Part shown: positions 39,493 to 50,339 of the stretch, one piece after another
How positions within the stretch are numbered: position 1 is the first letter of the stretch
How the letters are laid out: the number at the start of each line of letters is the position of its first letter
NCBI GenBank assembly: GCA_001599355.1
Contig: BCGQ01000002.1
Location: forward strand, 943,554-1,007,553
Source of the DNA: Nakazawaea peltata
Taxonomy: Eukaryota > Ascomycota > Pichiomycetes > Alaninales > Pachysolenaceae
Reading direction: 5' to 3'
Length of the DNA stretch: 64,000 nucleotides
The notes under the pieces: model-generated
The model's input: the letters and a program-made list of their open reading frames with translations, nothing else
Database searches by the model: none
Told to the model about the DNA's origin: nothing
Made by a program: the position numbers and the translations under genes

Positions 39493-42400
39493 CTACCATT
39501 GGGTTGCGTCCCATTTCAGCATCTCCTTCGACTGTTGATTCAAGTCTTTACCCAGCTTCGTCCGCATGTAAAAGATTGGACAGTCATTGTTCGAACATAA
39601 CACTTCTTGATGCAATGACCCTTGACAACGTTGACATTCTGTCCATAACTTGGCGAATTTCAGTTCCAACAGATTCAATTTCAGTAAATCTTCACTATAA
39701 AGTTCCAGACCTAAACCTTTCTTGATACAATTATCACACAACAGTTGATCATCTTTTGGAAGTGGACTTTTACAGTTCTTACAAAGTTCGGTCTTCTTTG
39801 CAAATCTCATAAGCCCACCTGTCTTTGGCAGTGACATAGTAACAGTTCTGGTATGAGCTCCAGTTAAAAGTTCTTTCAGTCTTTTTGGTCCTAAGATTGG
39901 CTCGAAAATTCTCATCAATGGTTTACTTAATTGGTTATCCAAGTAATAATTCGAATCAATAGGAAGAGAATGCTCCAACAGGTACAATGGGTCTTCTGAT
40001 TTCTCGTAGTTCTTATCACTAGCTGTCTTAATGATCACATAAGCTACACGATCACCGATCGAAGGCAGAGAACCAGCATCTCTTTTCTTCATTCTCTCAG
40101 CTAATTCCACATGCAGTTGTTTACCAGCGTAGTCGTATCTCGATAACAGCTTAGTGATGACCAATTGAGACATATCGACTCTATTCTGTAATAAATCGGC
40201 AATAGTTTTCTTGACAAACTCTTCAGCTCCAGAAACATCACGTCCATACAAAATCAATTCCAATACTTTAGTGATCACATTCTGAACCAACCGACAGTTA
40301 TCTCTTCTGACTGTCTCAATACCTTTAGTATCCATTTTATCAGCCTTCTTAGTATTAGTCCAGAACAATCCAGCGTATCTCTTCTTGTTAATCAACAAAT
40401 ACGGGAAATAAACCTTTTCGAATTCCAATTTGATCGGATTAATAAACTTGGTCGAAACATACAGAGCAGCTTCTTCTCCTAATTCCATACATTTTGCCAA
40501 ATCTGAATACCCAAACTTCACCATGACAGAATCTGTATCACCATAGATAACTTGAGCATCATAGTCATATCCATTCAGAACAGTATACTTCTCTTGGACT
40601 GTTTGTTTAGTCTTTTCGATCATGATTCTACCAAAGGCTGTAACAGATGACGAGATAGCCAAACACGGCAACTTTCCAATCGTAGCACCGGTGAAACCAT
40701 ACACAGAGTTAGCAGAGATCTTCAAAGCCAATTGTCTACCATTCAACACCTGTTTCTTGAAAGGGTCAGTCTCGTTTTTCAAATCTTTCTTAGCATTCTT
40801 TCTTGCTTGCAACAATTCTTGTAAAATAGTAGGCAAAATACCTTTCTTTAAATGCGATTTAACAAAATAGTCATTGTTAGGAGTCAAAGTGTAGTCTTTA
40901 CCCTCTTGAAGACCTAACCTTTCGATAGTCAGTTTGTTCAACAAGGTGGTATAACACAAGTTATGAGCCATCATAATAGATGGATACAAAGAAGCGAAAT
41001 CCAAAGTTGCAATTGGAACATCATAATATCCTCTAACAGGTTCAATAACTGTGGCACCCTCATACTCTTCGTTGGTTCCTTCGCTCTTCAAATTCGGAAT
41101 AACAGTATCCAAATCAAGACATTTACGGAACAATTGCGAAATAACTTTAATCTGTTGCCCTCTAGTGATCAAGAACGAGAAAGGTACACCTGTGACTCTC
41201 GCCATCTCAGTATAATTAACAAGACACATAAGCTTATCAAGTAATCTCATAGGCAAATAAGCATCCTTCAAACAATACACAGCCAATCTTCTACGAGTAT
41301 CAGAGTCTCCATTTTGTAAATCGGTAATGATAGAATGATGAACGTCTTCCTTTTGCTCCCCTAAGAAATGAGCAGACACAGAATTCAACGTATATGAACG
41401 TAATTTATAATCTCTTTGAATAATTTGTAATAAATCCAATTGCATACGTCCCTCAATATTGATATTCTTATTCTCACGAGTACCATACGCTCTTGAACTG
41501 AAGACCGAGTCCTTAATCTCTTGTTTGACGTTGGTAAGTTTTCCGAAATATGGGAATTTCTCCAATTTCAACAGAGCTGCTCTATTGATAAGGTACGGTA
41601 AATCGAAATTAGCCGTGTTATAACCAATGATGACATCCGCATCCACTTTGACGACGAACTCCTTCCATTTCATCAACATTTCTTCCTCAGTCTCATAAGA
41701 ATATATATCGGATCCTACAATTGGAGAACAACTCTTAACAGTGAACACATTCCGTACAAACGGTTGAGACTCTCCCGAACGAGTGACTACATTAGCAATT
41801 TGAATGACAGGATCAACCTCAGCTTCAGGGAAAATACCTTTACGACCAGCACATTCAATATCAAATGATAAAATACGCAATGGAGCAATCTTGGAATACT
41901 CACCTTCAGTATCATGAGCGATCAAATCACGATAATCGATAGAAATCTCATGTTGACATGTAGAGATACGATCGAGTGGATTCACAACCTTATATTTACC
42001 CAGTGGCAGAGTAATCCAGGACATACCGGTGATTTTACAGTCGATCATGACCCTCAAAAGATACTGAATATTGTCAAAAGTCATCACTCCATCTACTGGG
42101 AATAACCCATTATGATTCACCTCACCACGTTCGAACAGAGAACGAAGTTTCCCGATATGTTTGGAGTTATCGACAACCACCTTCATGAACGGGAGCTTGG
42201 TGTTATCATTATAACCCCAAATGCTCTCTTTGAAGACGATCTCAATCTTATGTAATCCTTGGTAATTCTGCTGGAGTTTTCTGGTGAAATCCGGTAAATC
42301 TTTATCACTGAATCCCTTAGGAACCGGTACGTAAAAGTAATGGTAGAATCCAGTCACGTAACAGAAGACAGTATTACCTTCTTCGGTAGCACCAAAGAAA

Positions 42401-42846
42401 CGGATCACCGAATTATTACCCATGATCCCTTCGTCAGCATCCAACTGTTGGAAAGTGATATCACTAATAGCTGGATCGAAATCTGGATCAATAGGCGGTC
42501 TTGCCCACAGATCAACCAGAGTAGTATGACCTTTGATCAAGTCACCCTTAGAAGCAGCCTCCATCAGCTTCAACTCCTTCTCAAATGCTGACAGATCAGC
42601 ATCTGGATCATCGACACCACTCAACTTCGATTTATAAGAGTCTAAAGATGTGTAATGCTTCCGCGGCAAATTGGCGTCTCCATTGATACCTTGATTGGCG
42701 ACGGGTAAGGAATGGGACGACAACTTGATTCGTTTAGTATCTAATTCATCACCCTCAACATCCTCACTCATATGCTTCAACATCAGTCCCGTCTCAGCTA
42801 CTGGTGCCATCTTACTGTATCTCTTCGTCTTAAGCGCCCACCTCAT
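39493..42846 (-). CDS. POL3: DNA polymerase delta catalytic subunit
   Basis: This 1117-residue B-family replicative polymerase has an exonuclease motif ([12 protein letters not shown], ~325), polymerase motif A ([15 protein letters not shown], ~615), motif B ([13 protein letters not shown]), motif C ([12 protein letters not shown], ~767) and two C-terminal cysteine clusters ([19 protein letters not shown] and CQRC...CSNNDC), the second of which holds the Fe-S cluster. CTG codons at 40116-40114 and 40068-40066 (minus strand) fall on the alanines of [11 protein letters not shown] and GSAPS. The start is the first ATG; the N-terminus [16 protein letters not shown] is not conserved, so internal ATGs at MAPV or MSEDVEG are alternatives. 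An ACGCGT box lies 36 bases upstream. Confidence 0.97.
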   Translation of the reverse strand: MRWALKTKRYSKMAPVAETGLMLKHMSEDVEGDELDTKRIKLSSHSLPVANQGINGDANLPRKHYTSLDSYKSKLSGVDDPDADLSAFEKELKLMEAASKGDLIKGHTTLVDLWARPPIDPDFDPAISDITFQQLDADEGIMGNNSVIRFFGATEEGNTVFCYVTGFYHYFYVPVPKGFSDKDLPDFTRKLQQNYQGLHKIEIVFKESIWGYNDNTKLPFMKVVVDNSKHIGKLRSLFERGEVNHNGLFPVDGVMTFDNIQYLLRVMIDCKITGMSWITLPLGKYKVVNPLDRISTCQHEISIDYRDLIAHDTEGEYSKIAPLRILSFDIECAGRKGIFPEAEVDPVIQIANVVTRSGESQPFVRNVFTVKSCSPIVGSDIYSYETEEEMLMKWKEFVVKVDADVIIGYNTANFDLPYLINRAALLKLEKFPYFGKLTNVKQEIKDSVFSSRAYGTRENKNINIEGRMQLDLLQIIQRDYKLRSYTLNSVSAHFLGEQKEDVHHSIITDLQNGDSDTRRRLAVYCLKDAYLPMRLLDKLMCLVNYTEMARVTGVPFSFLITRGQQIKVISQLFRKCLDLDTVIPNLKSEGTNEEYEGATVIEPVRGYYDVPIATLDFASLYPSIMMAHNLCYTTLLNKLTIERLGLQEGKDYTLTPNNDYFVKSHLKKGILPTILQELLQARKNAKKDLKNETDPFKKQVLNGRQLALKISANSVYGFTGATIGKLPCLAISSSVTAFGRIMIEKTKQTVQEKYTVLNGYDYDAQVIYGDTDSVMVKFGYSDLAKCMELGEEAALYVSTKFINPIKLEFEKVYFPYLLINKKRYAGLFWTNTKKADKMDTKGIETVRRDNCRLVQNVITKVLELILYGRDVSGAEEFVKKTIADLLQNRVDMSQLVITKLLSRYDYAGKQLHVELAERMKKRDAGSLPSIGDRVAYVIIKTASDKNYEKSEDPLYLLEHSLPIDSNYYLDNQLSKPLMRIFEPILGPKRLKELLTGAHTRTVTMSLPKTGGLMRFAKKTELCKNCKSPLPKDDQLLCDNCIKKGLGLELYSEDLLKLNLLELKFAKLWTECQRCQGSLHQEVLCSNNDCPIFYMRTKLGKDLNQQSKEMLKWDATQW

Positions 42847-42881
42847 CAAGCTTTAAAATTTAAATTAGAAATAAATGCGCG

Positions 42882-42887
42882 ACGCGT
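42882..42887 (+). promoter_or_regulatory. MluI cell-cycle box (ACGCGT) at POL3
   Basis: ACGCGT within GCGCGACGCGTAGG lies 36 bases upstream of the POL3 ATG. This is the binding core of MBF (Mbp1-Swi6), which drives S-phase replication genes including DNA polymerases in yeasts. Motif and gene function agree; binding is inferred. Confidence 0.6.
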
Positions 42888-42933
42888 AGGAATTGTAAAA
42901 TGCTCAACACAGCCAGAGCGAGGTCTCGTGTTT

Positions 42934-42995
42934 ATCGTAAAGTGCTCATCATCTTAAAGGAGGATTGTTGTCTTCGCGTAATCGTAAAGTGCTCA
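42934..42995 (+). repeat. Identical 15-mer pair in the POL3/AIM24 promoter
   Basis: ATCGTAAAGTGCTCA occurs at 42934-42948 and again at 42981-42995, 47 bases apart, in the 245-base divergent promoter. A related GTAAAATGCTCA is at ~42895. It is a candidate binding site for an unidentified factor. Confidence 0.8.
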
Positions 42996-43091
42996 CCTTA
43001 TTAACCAATCATAGCTATGTACGACTCGAGGTGAAAAATGGGTCTGTTGACTAGGACTTGTAGACGGTGAATAGGTGGGTTGACAGATACA

Positions 43092-43931
43092 ATGTTGAGA
43101 GCAATTACTCGTAGATATGCCACAGCGCTGTTCCTGGAGCAACCAGTGTTTAATACGGTTGGATCTCCACCGGCTATGTTGGACATTAAATTGCCAGCCT
43201 CAGCGGTATTAAATTTGAGATTGAGTTCGCAGTCGTCGATCGTGAGTATCAATGGAGATGTCAAGGATTTATCCAGAGAAGTTAATATGATGAATTTCCC
43301 ACTGCTGAAGCCTGTATTATACCAAAGAATCGTTAATACCACCCCTGTCTCCGTTTTAGTATCGAACGGTACCGGTGTTCATAACTTTGTCGTGGTGAAC
43401 ATTCCTGACTCGGCTCGTCCATGGTACGTCAAGGATCAAAGTCTTATTGCATGGCATACAACTAATGTCACACCTCAATTGAGTAATAAATTGTTGGATA
43501 CAATGAATATTTTGAATGTCACTGGCCAAGGTGCTTTGGCACTTCGTGGATCTGGTCTGATATTCCAAGTCGAATTGGATGAAGGTGAATCTCTTCTTGT
43601 TAACCCTGCTAATTTGATTGCTTACCAACTGAATGAGATTACTGTACAAAAGTTGGAGAAGAGTTTTGTTGATTTCAAATTGCCGTCGTTTTCTATTCTT
43701 GAGACGCTGCAATTGCAATTTGCTCGACTCCTGAAAGTATTTGCCCCATCCCAATCACTGCCAGTAAAATCAGAAGTGCCTCTGGAGATCGCAGAAACCA
43801 CTACTCCTTCAAAACCAACTTTTTCGGACCGTTTCAAAGCATATATCGATCGTAAAAGACGTGAAAGTGCTAGTGATAAATTATTCAAGGTATCAGGTAA
43901 GCTGACTTTGATCTTACAAAATAATGTTTAG
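43092..43931 (+). CDS. AIM24: Mitochondrial inner membrane protein Aim24
   Basis: This 279-residue Aim24/TRAP-like protein supports MICOS integrity in S. cerevisiae. The ATG at 43092 starts MLRAITRRYATALF, a good mitochondrial presequence. The core has the AIM24 pattern ISINGDVKDLSREVNMM..., GQGALALRGSGLIFQVELDEGESLLVNPANLIAY, then a helical tail with a possible membrane-associated segment (~195-215) and basic residues. It is shorter than S. cerevisiae Aim24 (394). It diverges from POL3. Confidence 0.88.
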   Translation: MLRAITRRYATALFLEQPVFNTVGSPPAMLDIKLPASAVLNLRLSSQSSIVSINGDVKDLSREVNMMNFPLLKPVLYQRIVNTTPVSVLVSNGTGVHNFVVVNIPDSARPWYVKDQSLIAWHTTNVTPQLSNKLLDTMNILNVTGQGALALRGSGLIFQVELDEGESLLVNPANLIAYQLNEITVQKLEKSFVDFKLPSFSILETLQLQFARLLKVFAPSQSLPVKSEVPLEIAETTTPSKPTFSDRFKAYIDRKRRESASDKLFKVSGKLTLILQNNV

Positions 43932-44915
43932 ATAGTATCTACATAGATGAGAATATTCTTATTAGTGATTGAATGTAGTATAGAACAGTGAATGGATGGC
44001 TCTTGGATCACCATTGGATCACCATTGGATAACCATTGGATAGCCGTCCATCTGCAATACCTTGAGCATTGACTTAACTATTGATCCTTTCCCCTTCCTT
44101 GCCATTGGATTTCTCAGCTCTCGCAGTTTGATAGTTGAACTGGTCTTATATGATCTAACACAGTCACGATAAGATCTAAACGAAGTTACTTCTTCGTTCC
44201 CCTCCTTCGTATGTACCCCTTTACAGCACCCCTGTTATCTTTTTAGCCCCTTTATGCATAACAATTACCTCCCCTCATTAACCCCTCATTTAATCACTCA
44301 TCTAAGTCGCATACAGCATGCTTTATGTACATTACTATCACATGCTACATTTAGCACATGCTCCATTCATCGTTGCACTTCTCTACCCCTTTCCCTACTC
44401 TTTCTCTAACCTATTCGGTACCCCTTTAGACCAATATAAATAGCCCATCTTCCTAATAAATTTCTACTTATCAAGTCTTTATCTCTTGAACTCATTTGAA
44501 CCCCAAGCTTTACCACTAAATAAATCATTGATATCAACTTTCATCCAACCCATATCCAGATGAATCATTAATCTAACCATCTAGCTAATGTACTATACTG
44601 AATCCCCGGCAAGAGATATTCCAGCACTACTTGGTTAACCCCTTTTTATTCAAACTGAACACCCCCTGATATTCTTTCCGAAACATCAAAAGAAACACCA
44701 AATTCAACACCAGCCCACTCAAATCACCCATAACATATACTAATGATACTCCAACCCATAGCTCACCTGCCCCTGATTCAGCCCCTTTATTCCCAACCCA
44801 CCCCCATCACCTCAAATACCCCTCGGTGCTCAGCATTGTACGAAAAACAATCAAACTTTATTCAACTAATTATCCAATACATATTTCCTAGTCGGATACT
44901 ACGGAGACAAGCAAG
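43932..44915. other. Long promoter region of the zinc-cluster gene
   Basis: These 984 bases have no gene. They contain an 11-base tandem repeat with ATTGG cores (44002-44043), clustered ACATGCT elements at 44328-44370 and C-rich stretches (CCCCTTT type, many). A TATAAATAGCCC at ~44436 is a plausible TATA element. Long, complex upstream regions like this are common before yeast transcription factor genes. Confidence 0.55.
44002..44043 (+). repeat. Four-copy 11-bp repeat containing ATTGG (inverse CCAAT)
   Basis: CCATTGGATCA-type units start at 44011, 44022 and 44033, with a partial CTTGGATCA at 44002. Each full unit holds ATTGG, the reverse of CCAAT, at a spacing of 11 bases, about one helical turn. 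Confidence 0.85.
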
Positions 44916-47900
44916 ATGAGTGTGTCTGGCGAGAAAAGAGCATCTCCACCTTATGGATCTGAAATGGGTGACTCAAATCGTGTTATTAAGAGAAGATTTA
45001 GGATTCCACTGAGTTGCAGAGCTTGTAGAAAGCGTAAGACTAAGGTGAGTGATGACAAATGACTGAAAAATGGTTTGAACATCATATTAAAGGACTGCCG
45101 GTGATCCTCTCAGATTGACAAACCACCACCCATTAAAACAATAATACTAACATTAATTTAGTGTGATAAAGAGAAACCCAAATGTCTGTATTGCCGTGCA
45201 GGAGGCTATGAATGTATATATGAAGACACAAAGAGTTGGGAGGTTTTGACCAAGAAGGCTCCCTCGACCCTGTTACGTGGGCATTTTAAAGAGTTGGGCC
45301 TTGTAGATGGAATAACTCCTGACGACACATATAATGGCGACATGCCTCTCCCATTAGCTATATCTGATGATGATCGTATGGATGCAGAGAGTATGTCAAA
45401 AAGTGATTCTGCAGGGACCCCAACGGCCCTGTTGCAGCCGTACAATCGTACTCAACTGCCTCACCCATTTAAATCTCTTTCGTATTCAGAACGTTTAGAA
45501 CAGGAGTTGATGCAGCTTCGAGGTCAGATTTCACGTATAGAAACTCTTATTGGATCGGTGAGAGATCAGGATCTTACAAATTCAGCTCCTGAGAGGCCTG
45601 AAACCACAGAATCAACTGTACTTCCTCGAAACCATCCGTTTATTCTGGCTTCCGATTCGATTGATTTCTACGACAAAAATCATACATTGTACACTCCTGG
45701 TGATCTGGTAATGCCTACGCCGTATTTATTCAGTTGGATCACCTTGTTGAAAAAGGATCTGTTCAATAACCTGGTTTGGATCCGTTTGATGAATCTTACT
45801 GGTAGACATGTTGGAGAGTTTGCAAGTGCCAGAGCAAAGATTTTGGGTTTACGCTTAGATAAGTCTGTCAACAAAGATAAGGATGACCCTTTGAAAATGC
45901 AATCAGAACAGTATCGTCAAAAAGTCTTCGAAAAGGGAATCAATGCAGCTGGTCATCTGCTTACCAAATTTATTGAAGAGTACGTACCACAAGACAAGTC
46001 TTTGGCTGGAGACCCATTGAACGAAAAGATTCAGACACTGTCAAACCCTAAACAATTCTCTTGGAAACTGGTAGTGCCAAGACCTACTTCTCAACACCAA
46101 TTGAAGACTCTTATATTGGAGAAGTTACCTACTAAAAAGGCTATCTGGTTGTTGATTGACCGATTCTTTAAGTACGCTTACCCCTTCATGCCGTACTTAG
46201 ATGAGTCTACTTTTATGGAACTGACAGCTAAGATAATAGGTCCAAGGACCATGAATGAAGTCAGATTAGCAGACTTGAATATCGAAAAGACACTTGAAAT
46301 CGCTCACGTCGGAATATTGTTATTTGTATTAGAATTTGGAGAATTCACTTTGATTCGTTCAGGAACGTCAGTTGAAGAGATTCAAGAAACGGAAAAAGAT
46401 GCAGACGTACAATATTTGTTGAAGAACCCATTAAAGAAGGATAATGCGATGCTGCTGAAATATTGTTTCGCCCAATTCCGTTTCTTCAGACATGTGAGTC
46501 TTGAAATTTTACAGTTGGCAATTTTCAAGAGACTCTACCAACAGTACTCCCCGATCGATGGAGATAATCTTGACAATCGTGAGCCTCAGATATTCAACGG
46601 ATTAATGTTACAGATGGCTGTATCTCTTGGATTGAACCGTGATAGCGATTCATATGGATGTGGTATTCTCAATGAGTCAGATGACGGTGGACGTCAATTA
46701 AAAGAACAAGCGTCAATTCCTGACAATTTGGCAAATTTGAAGCGTAAAATCTGGCAATTTATCTTAAAAAATGATAGTCATCAAACTTACATCATTTCAG
46801 GAACCTCTTCGACAAAGATTGACTTTTACGATACTTCACTCCCCAAGAAACCAAGTACACTGAATCAAAACTGTTCAAATGAGGATATTGAGAGATTTGT
46901 ATACCACACGTCGCAACAATTTGCAAAGTATGACAAATTACTGAAGTCTTTTGTTTACGATATCTTATCTTTCACTAAATCTAATGCGGAGCAGGTGATC
47001 CAAAAAGTGCATGCACTTGATGAAGCTCTCAATCAGGAATACAAAAGTATCAAGCATATTTTATTGGAGAAGTATCACTATGACAGTGCTTACTATAACA
47101 ATTTATGTAAAGTGGAGGCTATTGGTCGTTACATGGAGATGAAAAGTCTTGTATATATGACCTGCTATCATATTTTCTTATATTACGAGGCTTCTGGTCA
47201 TAATGATAATGCTGCCGTGTACTACCTTTACAAGACAGCAGGGATTGGCGCAGAGTTAAGTGAGAGCTTCCCAAGTTTTGTAACAAGATTTTCTGAGCAT
47301 TTTGGTAACGGGTTCCAATTCTTCCTCTTCCCAATTTTAGAATTGGTTTTCCACAAGACCGTACAGATCAAGTTCTCGTTACAATCCAGAATGCATCACT
47401 ACATGGCAGTACAGCCTGTTAGTCTGCACATGACTGCTTTGATAAAAAGATTCATGTTCCATTTGCACCATTCACATCTCCGTAATTTACGGGTATTATC
47501 TCTTTTGGTCGATAAATATTACTATGCCTGGGTCATGTGTAAATTCCAGAGATTATGTATTATGATCGAGTCTGACAAAATGTCAATGTTTGAAAGTGGT
47601 GGAGATGATAAGTCGGCTTTGATTCTGTCACATGGTGTTGATTTTGAAGAGACCTCTTTCGATATAGAGGACATGAGGATCCCTCTGAGGTTGGCATTGT
47701 TCTTGAGACTTCAAGAAGATGAATTGAAACTGTTCATCAAATTCTTCGAGCAAAGGATCGATCCTGAGTACGTGGAACGAGAGATTATCCCAGGAAAAGT
47801 TACTCAACTTGACCGTATTATTTTCAAACCAGATAGTATGAAACAGATGAACAATAAAGGAGAGAATCTTGATTCCCTGCCTCTTGGAACAACAACAGGA

Positions 47901-48398
47901 CTGCTCAACTCTCAAGGAAAGGCACCGGGATCTTCAGTCCCTTCAACCTCTCTTCCAGGAAAGGTAAACTACCCGCAGCGTGAAATTGATGATAACTGGA
48001 TGGAGTTCTTATCCAATAAAAGTGCCATTCAACACAATGATATTCATGGAAATATCCCCGTCAACATGTACAATGATTTGAGCATGATTCCAACTAGTGG
48101 GTCACCACAGCAACCTCGAATGGTAAATACCCCCTTTCCCCTGGTATACTCCACTTCTGGAATAACAGCATCTCAAGTTCTGTCAGTGCCAATGTCATCC
48201 AACTATGAAGCTTCCCCTGAATCTTACTCAATTGAGCTCTCAAAAGACCTCGATATCCCATTCGCAGGGTTTTCAGGTCCGCAGTCTGCCAATAACTTGC
48301 ATCAATTCTCCCAAGTGGATATCCTGACCATCGATGAAGTGCTGAGATTCATTGGTGACTCCAACTTTTCTAATATGTATGATCTAGATCCAAATTAG
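44916..48398 (+). CDS. Zn(II)2Cys6 transcription factor (Hap1-like cluster), spliced
   Basis: This is a 1121-residue fungal zinc-cluster activator. Exon 1 (44916-45044) encodes 43 residues ending PLSCRACRKRKTK; exon 2 starts at 45162 with CDKEKPKC. Splicing completes the six-cysteine cluster at residues 34, 37, 44, 51, 54 and 61 (C-x2-C-x6-C-x6-C-x2-C-x6-C). The RIPLSC lead and spacing resemble the Hap1 branch. A coiled coil follows (LEQELMQLRGQISRIETLIG), then the fungal transcription factor middle homology region (~250-700) and a Ser/Pro/Asn/Gln-rich tail suited to activation. The exact orthologue is uncertain. Without splicing, half of the DNA-binding domain would be missed. Confidence 0.92.
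45045..45161 (+). other. Intron (117 nt) in the zinc-cluster gene
   Basis: The donor GTGAGT is at 45045, TACTAAC at 45145-45151 and the acceptor AG at 45160-45161, with eight bases between. It interrupts the Zn2Cys6 motif between the second and third cysteines, and removal restores the canonical spacing exactly. Confidence 0.95.
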
Positions 48399-48475
48399 AC
48401 TTTGGTGCACGACTATTACCTATATAACCGTTAATTTGACTTTTGATATTCAAGATGAATGTAGTGTAGATTCTG

Positions 48476-49336
48476 ATGAGAAGAGGGGCCATGGGGTGGA
48501 GATACTACAAGGAGGGTAACCTGAATGTGTTGTTTGTTGATCAGGAAGATGAACGGGTCTTGGTGCGGGTCACCAAACCCTCCAATCTCAACTCTACCAG
48601 TGACATAGTTAAGCATCTTGACTGGTTCAAGGAACGGTTTGGAAAGTATATTTTGAAGATGGAATTGGTGCCTTTAGACCCAGAATTGAAGGGTAATAGC
48701 ATGGTGAGTGACTCAGATCCTCATATGATACTATTAGAGAACGTGGTTGCCGGTCTTTCGGTGATTTTCCAGAGGAAACTTCTCAGTGTTTATTCAAGTC
48801 CAAATGGGGGTGAGTTCCTGGTGGAATTCAAACCCAAATGGTTATATAGATGTGACACTAAACATTGCCGGAACTGTTGTTTGAATGTTCTTAAACAGAG
48901 GGAAGATCTGACAGTTTCAACTTGTCCATTGATGCTTCTATCTGAGGGTTATATTGGTGAGTGGTGTGAGAAGACACTTGGAGGAGTAGTTGATGATTGG
49001 GTAGTGCGAAGATTGGAGCTGATTTTGAGAACCGATTCAATTATAGGATTATTATATGAGGAACAAGGTGGGAAGTCCGATATTCATTCAGAAATACTCA
49101 ACATCATAAGTACTTCTGACGTCACTCTCGATCTACGAAGAAGAATGACTCTTAGAGATGTAACAATATTCATCCGATTTGACCTGAAAAGCTACGGCAT
49201 TAAGTTGATAGATCTAGATTTGAAACCAGCTGCTAAGTATCAGCATTGGCAGAAATTAGAGCAAGGCCTACAAAAGTTATACAATGATTCAAAATTGACA
49301 TTTAATTGTTCTCGTTATACAGATGATATTTTATAG
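48476..49336 (+). CDS. IPK1: Inositol-pentakisphosphate 2-kinase
   Basis: This 286-residue kinase makes phytate (InsP6) from InsP5 and is needed for mRNA export. Diagnostic motifs are EFKPKWL (~115) with the downstream C(D)TKHCRNCCLN, MTLRDVTIFIRFD (~222) and IDLDLKPAAKYQHW (~243), each matching S. cerevisiae Ipk1 in order. The length is close to that of the yeast enzyme (281). The first ATG is used; MGWRYYKEG five residues later is the likely conserved N-terminus. Its last 35 bases overlap the 3' coding end of the convergent HTD2 gene. Confidence 0.95.
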   Translation: MRRGAMGWRYYKEGNLNVLFVDQEDERVLVRVTKPSNLNSTSDIVKHLDWFKERFGKYILKMELVPLDPELKGNSMVSDSDPHMILLENVVAGLSVIFQRKLLSVYSSPNGGEFLVEFKPKWLYRCDTKHCRNCCLNVLKQREDLTVSTCPLMLLSEGYIGEWCEKTLGGVVDDWVVRRLELILRTDSIIGLLYEEQGGKSDIHSEILNIISTSDVTLDLRRRMTLRDVTIFIRFDLKSYGIKLIDLDLKPAAKYQHWQKLEQGLQKLYNDSKLTFNCSRYTDDIL

Positions 49337-50153
49337 TACATTCACAGCATAAGTCGTTAAATTCGTTAGTTAACCACACATTGATATGGTTTGTCTCGGT
49401 GTTGATACTCAAGTTCAACACTATAGTATTGTCCACGAACATTGGTTGTATGTTTTTGTACCGAAGTTCCTCAAACAGAAGCTCAGGAAGCTTGGATCTA
49501 GCAAAGTTTACAATAATATTTAGCAATAGTGGACCATGAACAAGGATGTTGGGGTAGTTTTCTACCTCATTCAGATATTCTCGATCATAATGGATCTTAT
49601 GAGAGTTGTATGTAAGCAGAGAGTACCTCATTAAGTCCAATGGAGTCAAGGTGATAGATTCCTGGTGCACGGGCACCATTTCACCAGCCTTTCTCGCAGG
49701 GACTGGATCATATAAGTTACGAAGATACATTAACCTTCTCATTTCTATCAATTGTAATCCTTTTGTAGTTGAAAATTCTCTCTTTATATCAATAATTGTC
49801 GAATTATTGATCTCTCTAATCTTGTTTATACTTTCAACCAAGTCAATGTTTTCTCCTACTTTAATTTCACCCAATTTTTGTATAGAACCACCAACCCAAA
49901 GACGTCTTTTGAACTCAGGAGGAGACTGATAAGAATCATATCCATCAAAATCCAATTCACTCGTCTTCGAGTTAGGATTCAGGTATATAAAATGATACAG
50001 TAATGGAAGATTACCTATCAGGGCATTAACATTCTTCTCGGTAGGATGGTGAATTCGAGTAAAAGGTAATAAATTATCAAGTTGACTAATCTTAGTCGGT
50101 GTCACGACATCTCCAAACCTCCAAACCTTCCCCAATAACTCCTTCTTCCACAT
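49302..50153 (-). CDS. HTD2: Mitochondrial 3-hydroxyacyl-thioester dehydratase
   Basis: This 283-residue hot-dog-fold dehydratase belongs to mitochondrial type II fatty-acid synthesis, the pathway that feeds lipoate. The dehydratase signature is near 170-215: TPLDLMRYSLLTYNSHKIHYDREY and YPNILVHGPLLLNIIVNFA, typical of Htd2. The N-terminus is basic (MWKKELLGKVWRFGD) and may be imported. It matches S. cerevisiae Htd2 (280) in length. The 3' end overlaps IPK1 on the other strand by 35 coding bases. It is divergent from TRM5 (186 bases). Confidence 0.9.
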   Translation of the reverse strand: MWKKELLGKVWRFGDVVTPTKISQLDNLLPFTRIHHPTEKNVNALIGNLPLLYHFIYLNPNSKTSELDFDGYDSYQSPPEFKRRLWVGGSIQKLGEIKVGENIDLVESINKIREINNSTIIDIKREFSTTKGLQLIEMRRLMYLRNLYDPVPARKAGEMVPVHQESITLTPLDLMRYSLLTYNSHKIHYDREYLNEVENYPNILVHGPLLLNIIVNFARSKLPELLFEELRYKNIQPMFVDNTIVLNLSINTETNHINVWLTNEFNDLCCECTIKYHLYNENN

Positions 50154-50294
50154 TTACTCACCACTTCAACTAGCCCTTCCCATCTGAAAAGTTTCTATTT
50201 GATATTTCCTAAAAGGGTAAAGTAATTGGATGAGAAAACCTTAAAAATTTCCTAAAAGAGCAAATTATTGAAAAATCGACACTCGGTTAAAGGT

Positions 50295-50324
50295 TGAAAA
50301 ATTTTATGGTGAGTTCGATGAGGT
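50295..50324 (+). promoter_or_regulatory. RRPE-like and PAC-like elements before TRM5
   Basis: TGAAAAATTTT (50295-50305) matches the RRPE, and CGATGAGG (ending 50324) resembles the PAC core. The two together, close upstream of the start, are the usual mark of the yeast ribosome-biogenesis regulon, which includes tRNA-modification genes. Confidence 0.5.
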
Positions 50325-50339
50325 TAAAGTCAAAGGTGA

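Noticed and set aside
45246-45260. Unspliced start for the zinc-cluster gene around 45246
   Set aside because: That codon is TTG and the reading would drop the whole Cys6 cluster; the upstream exon and canonical intron restore it exactly.
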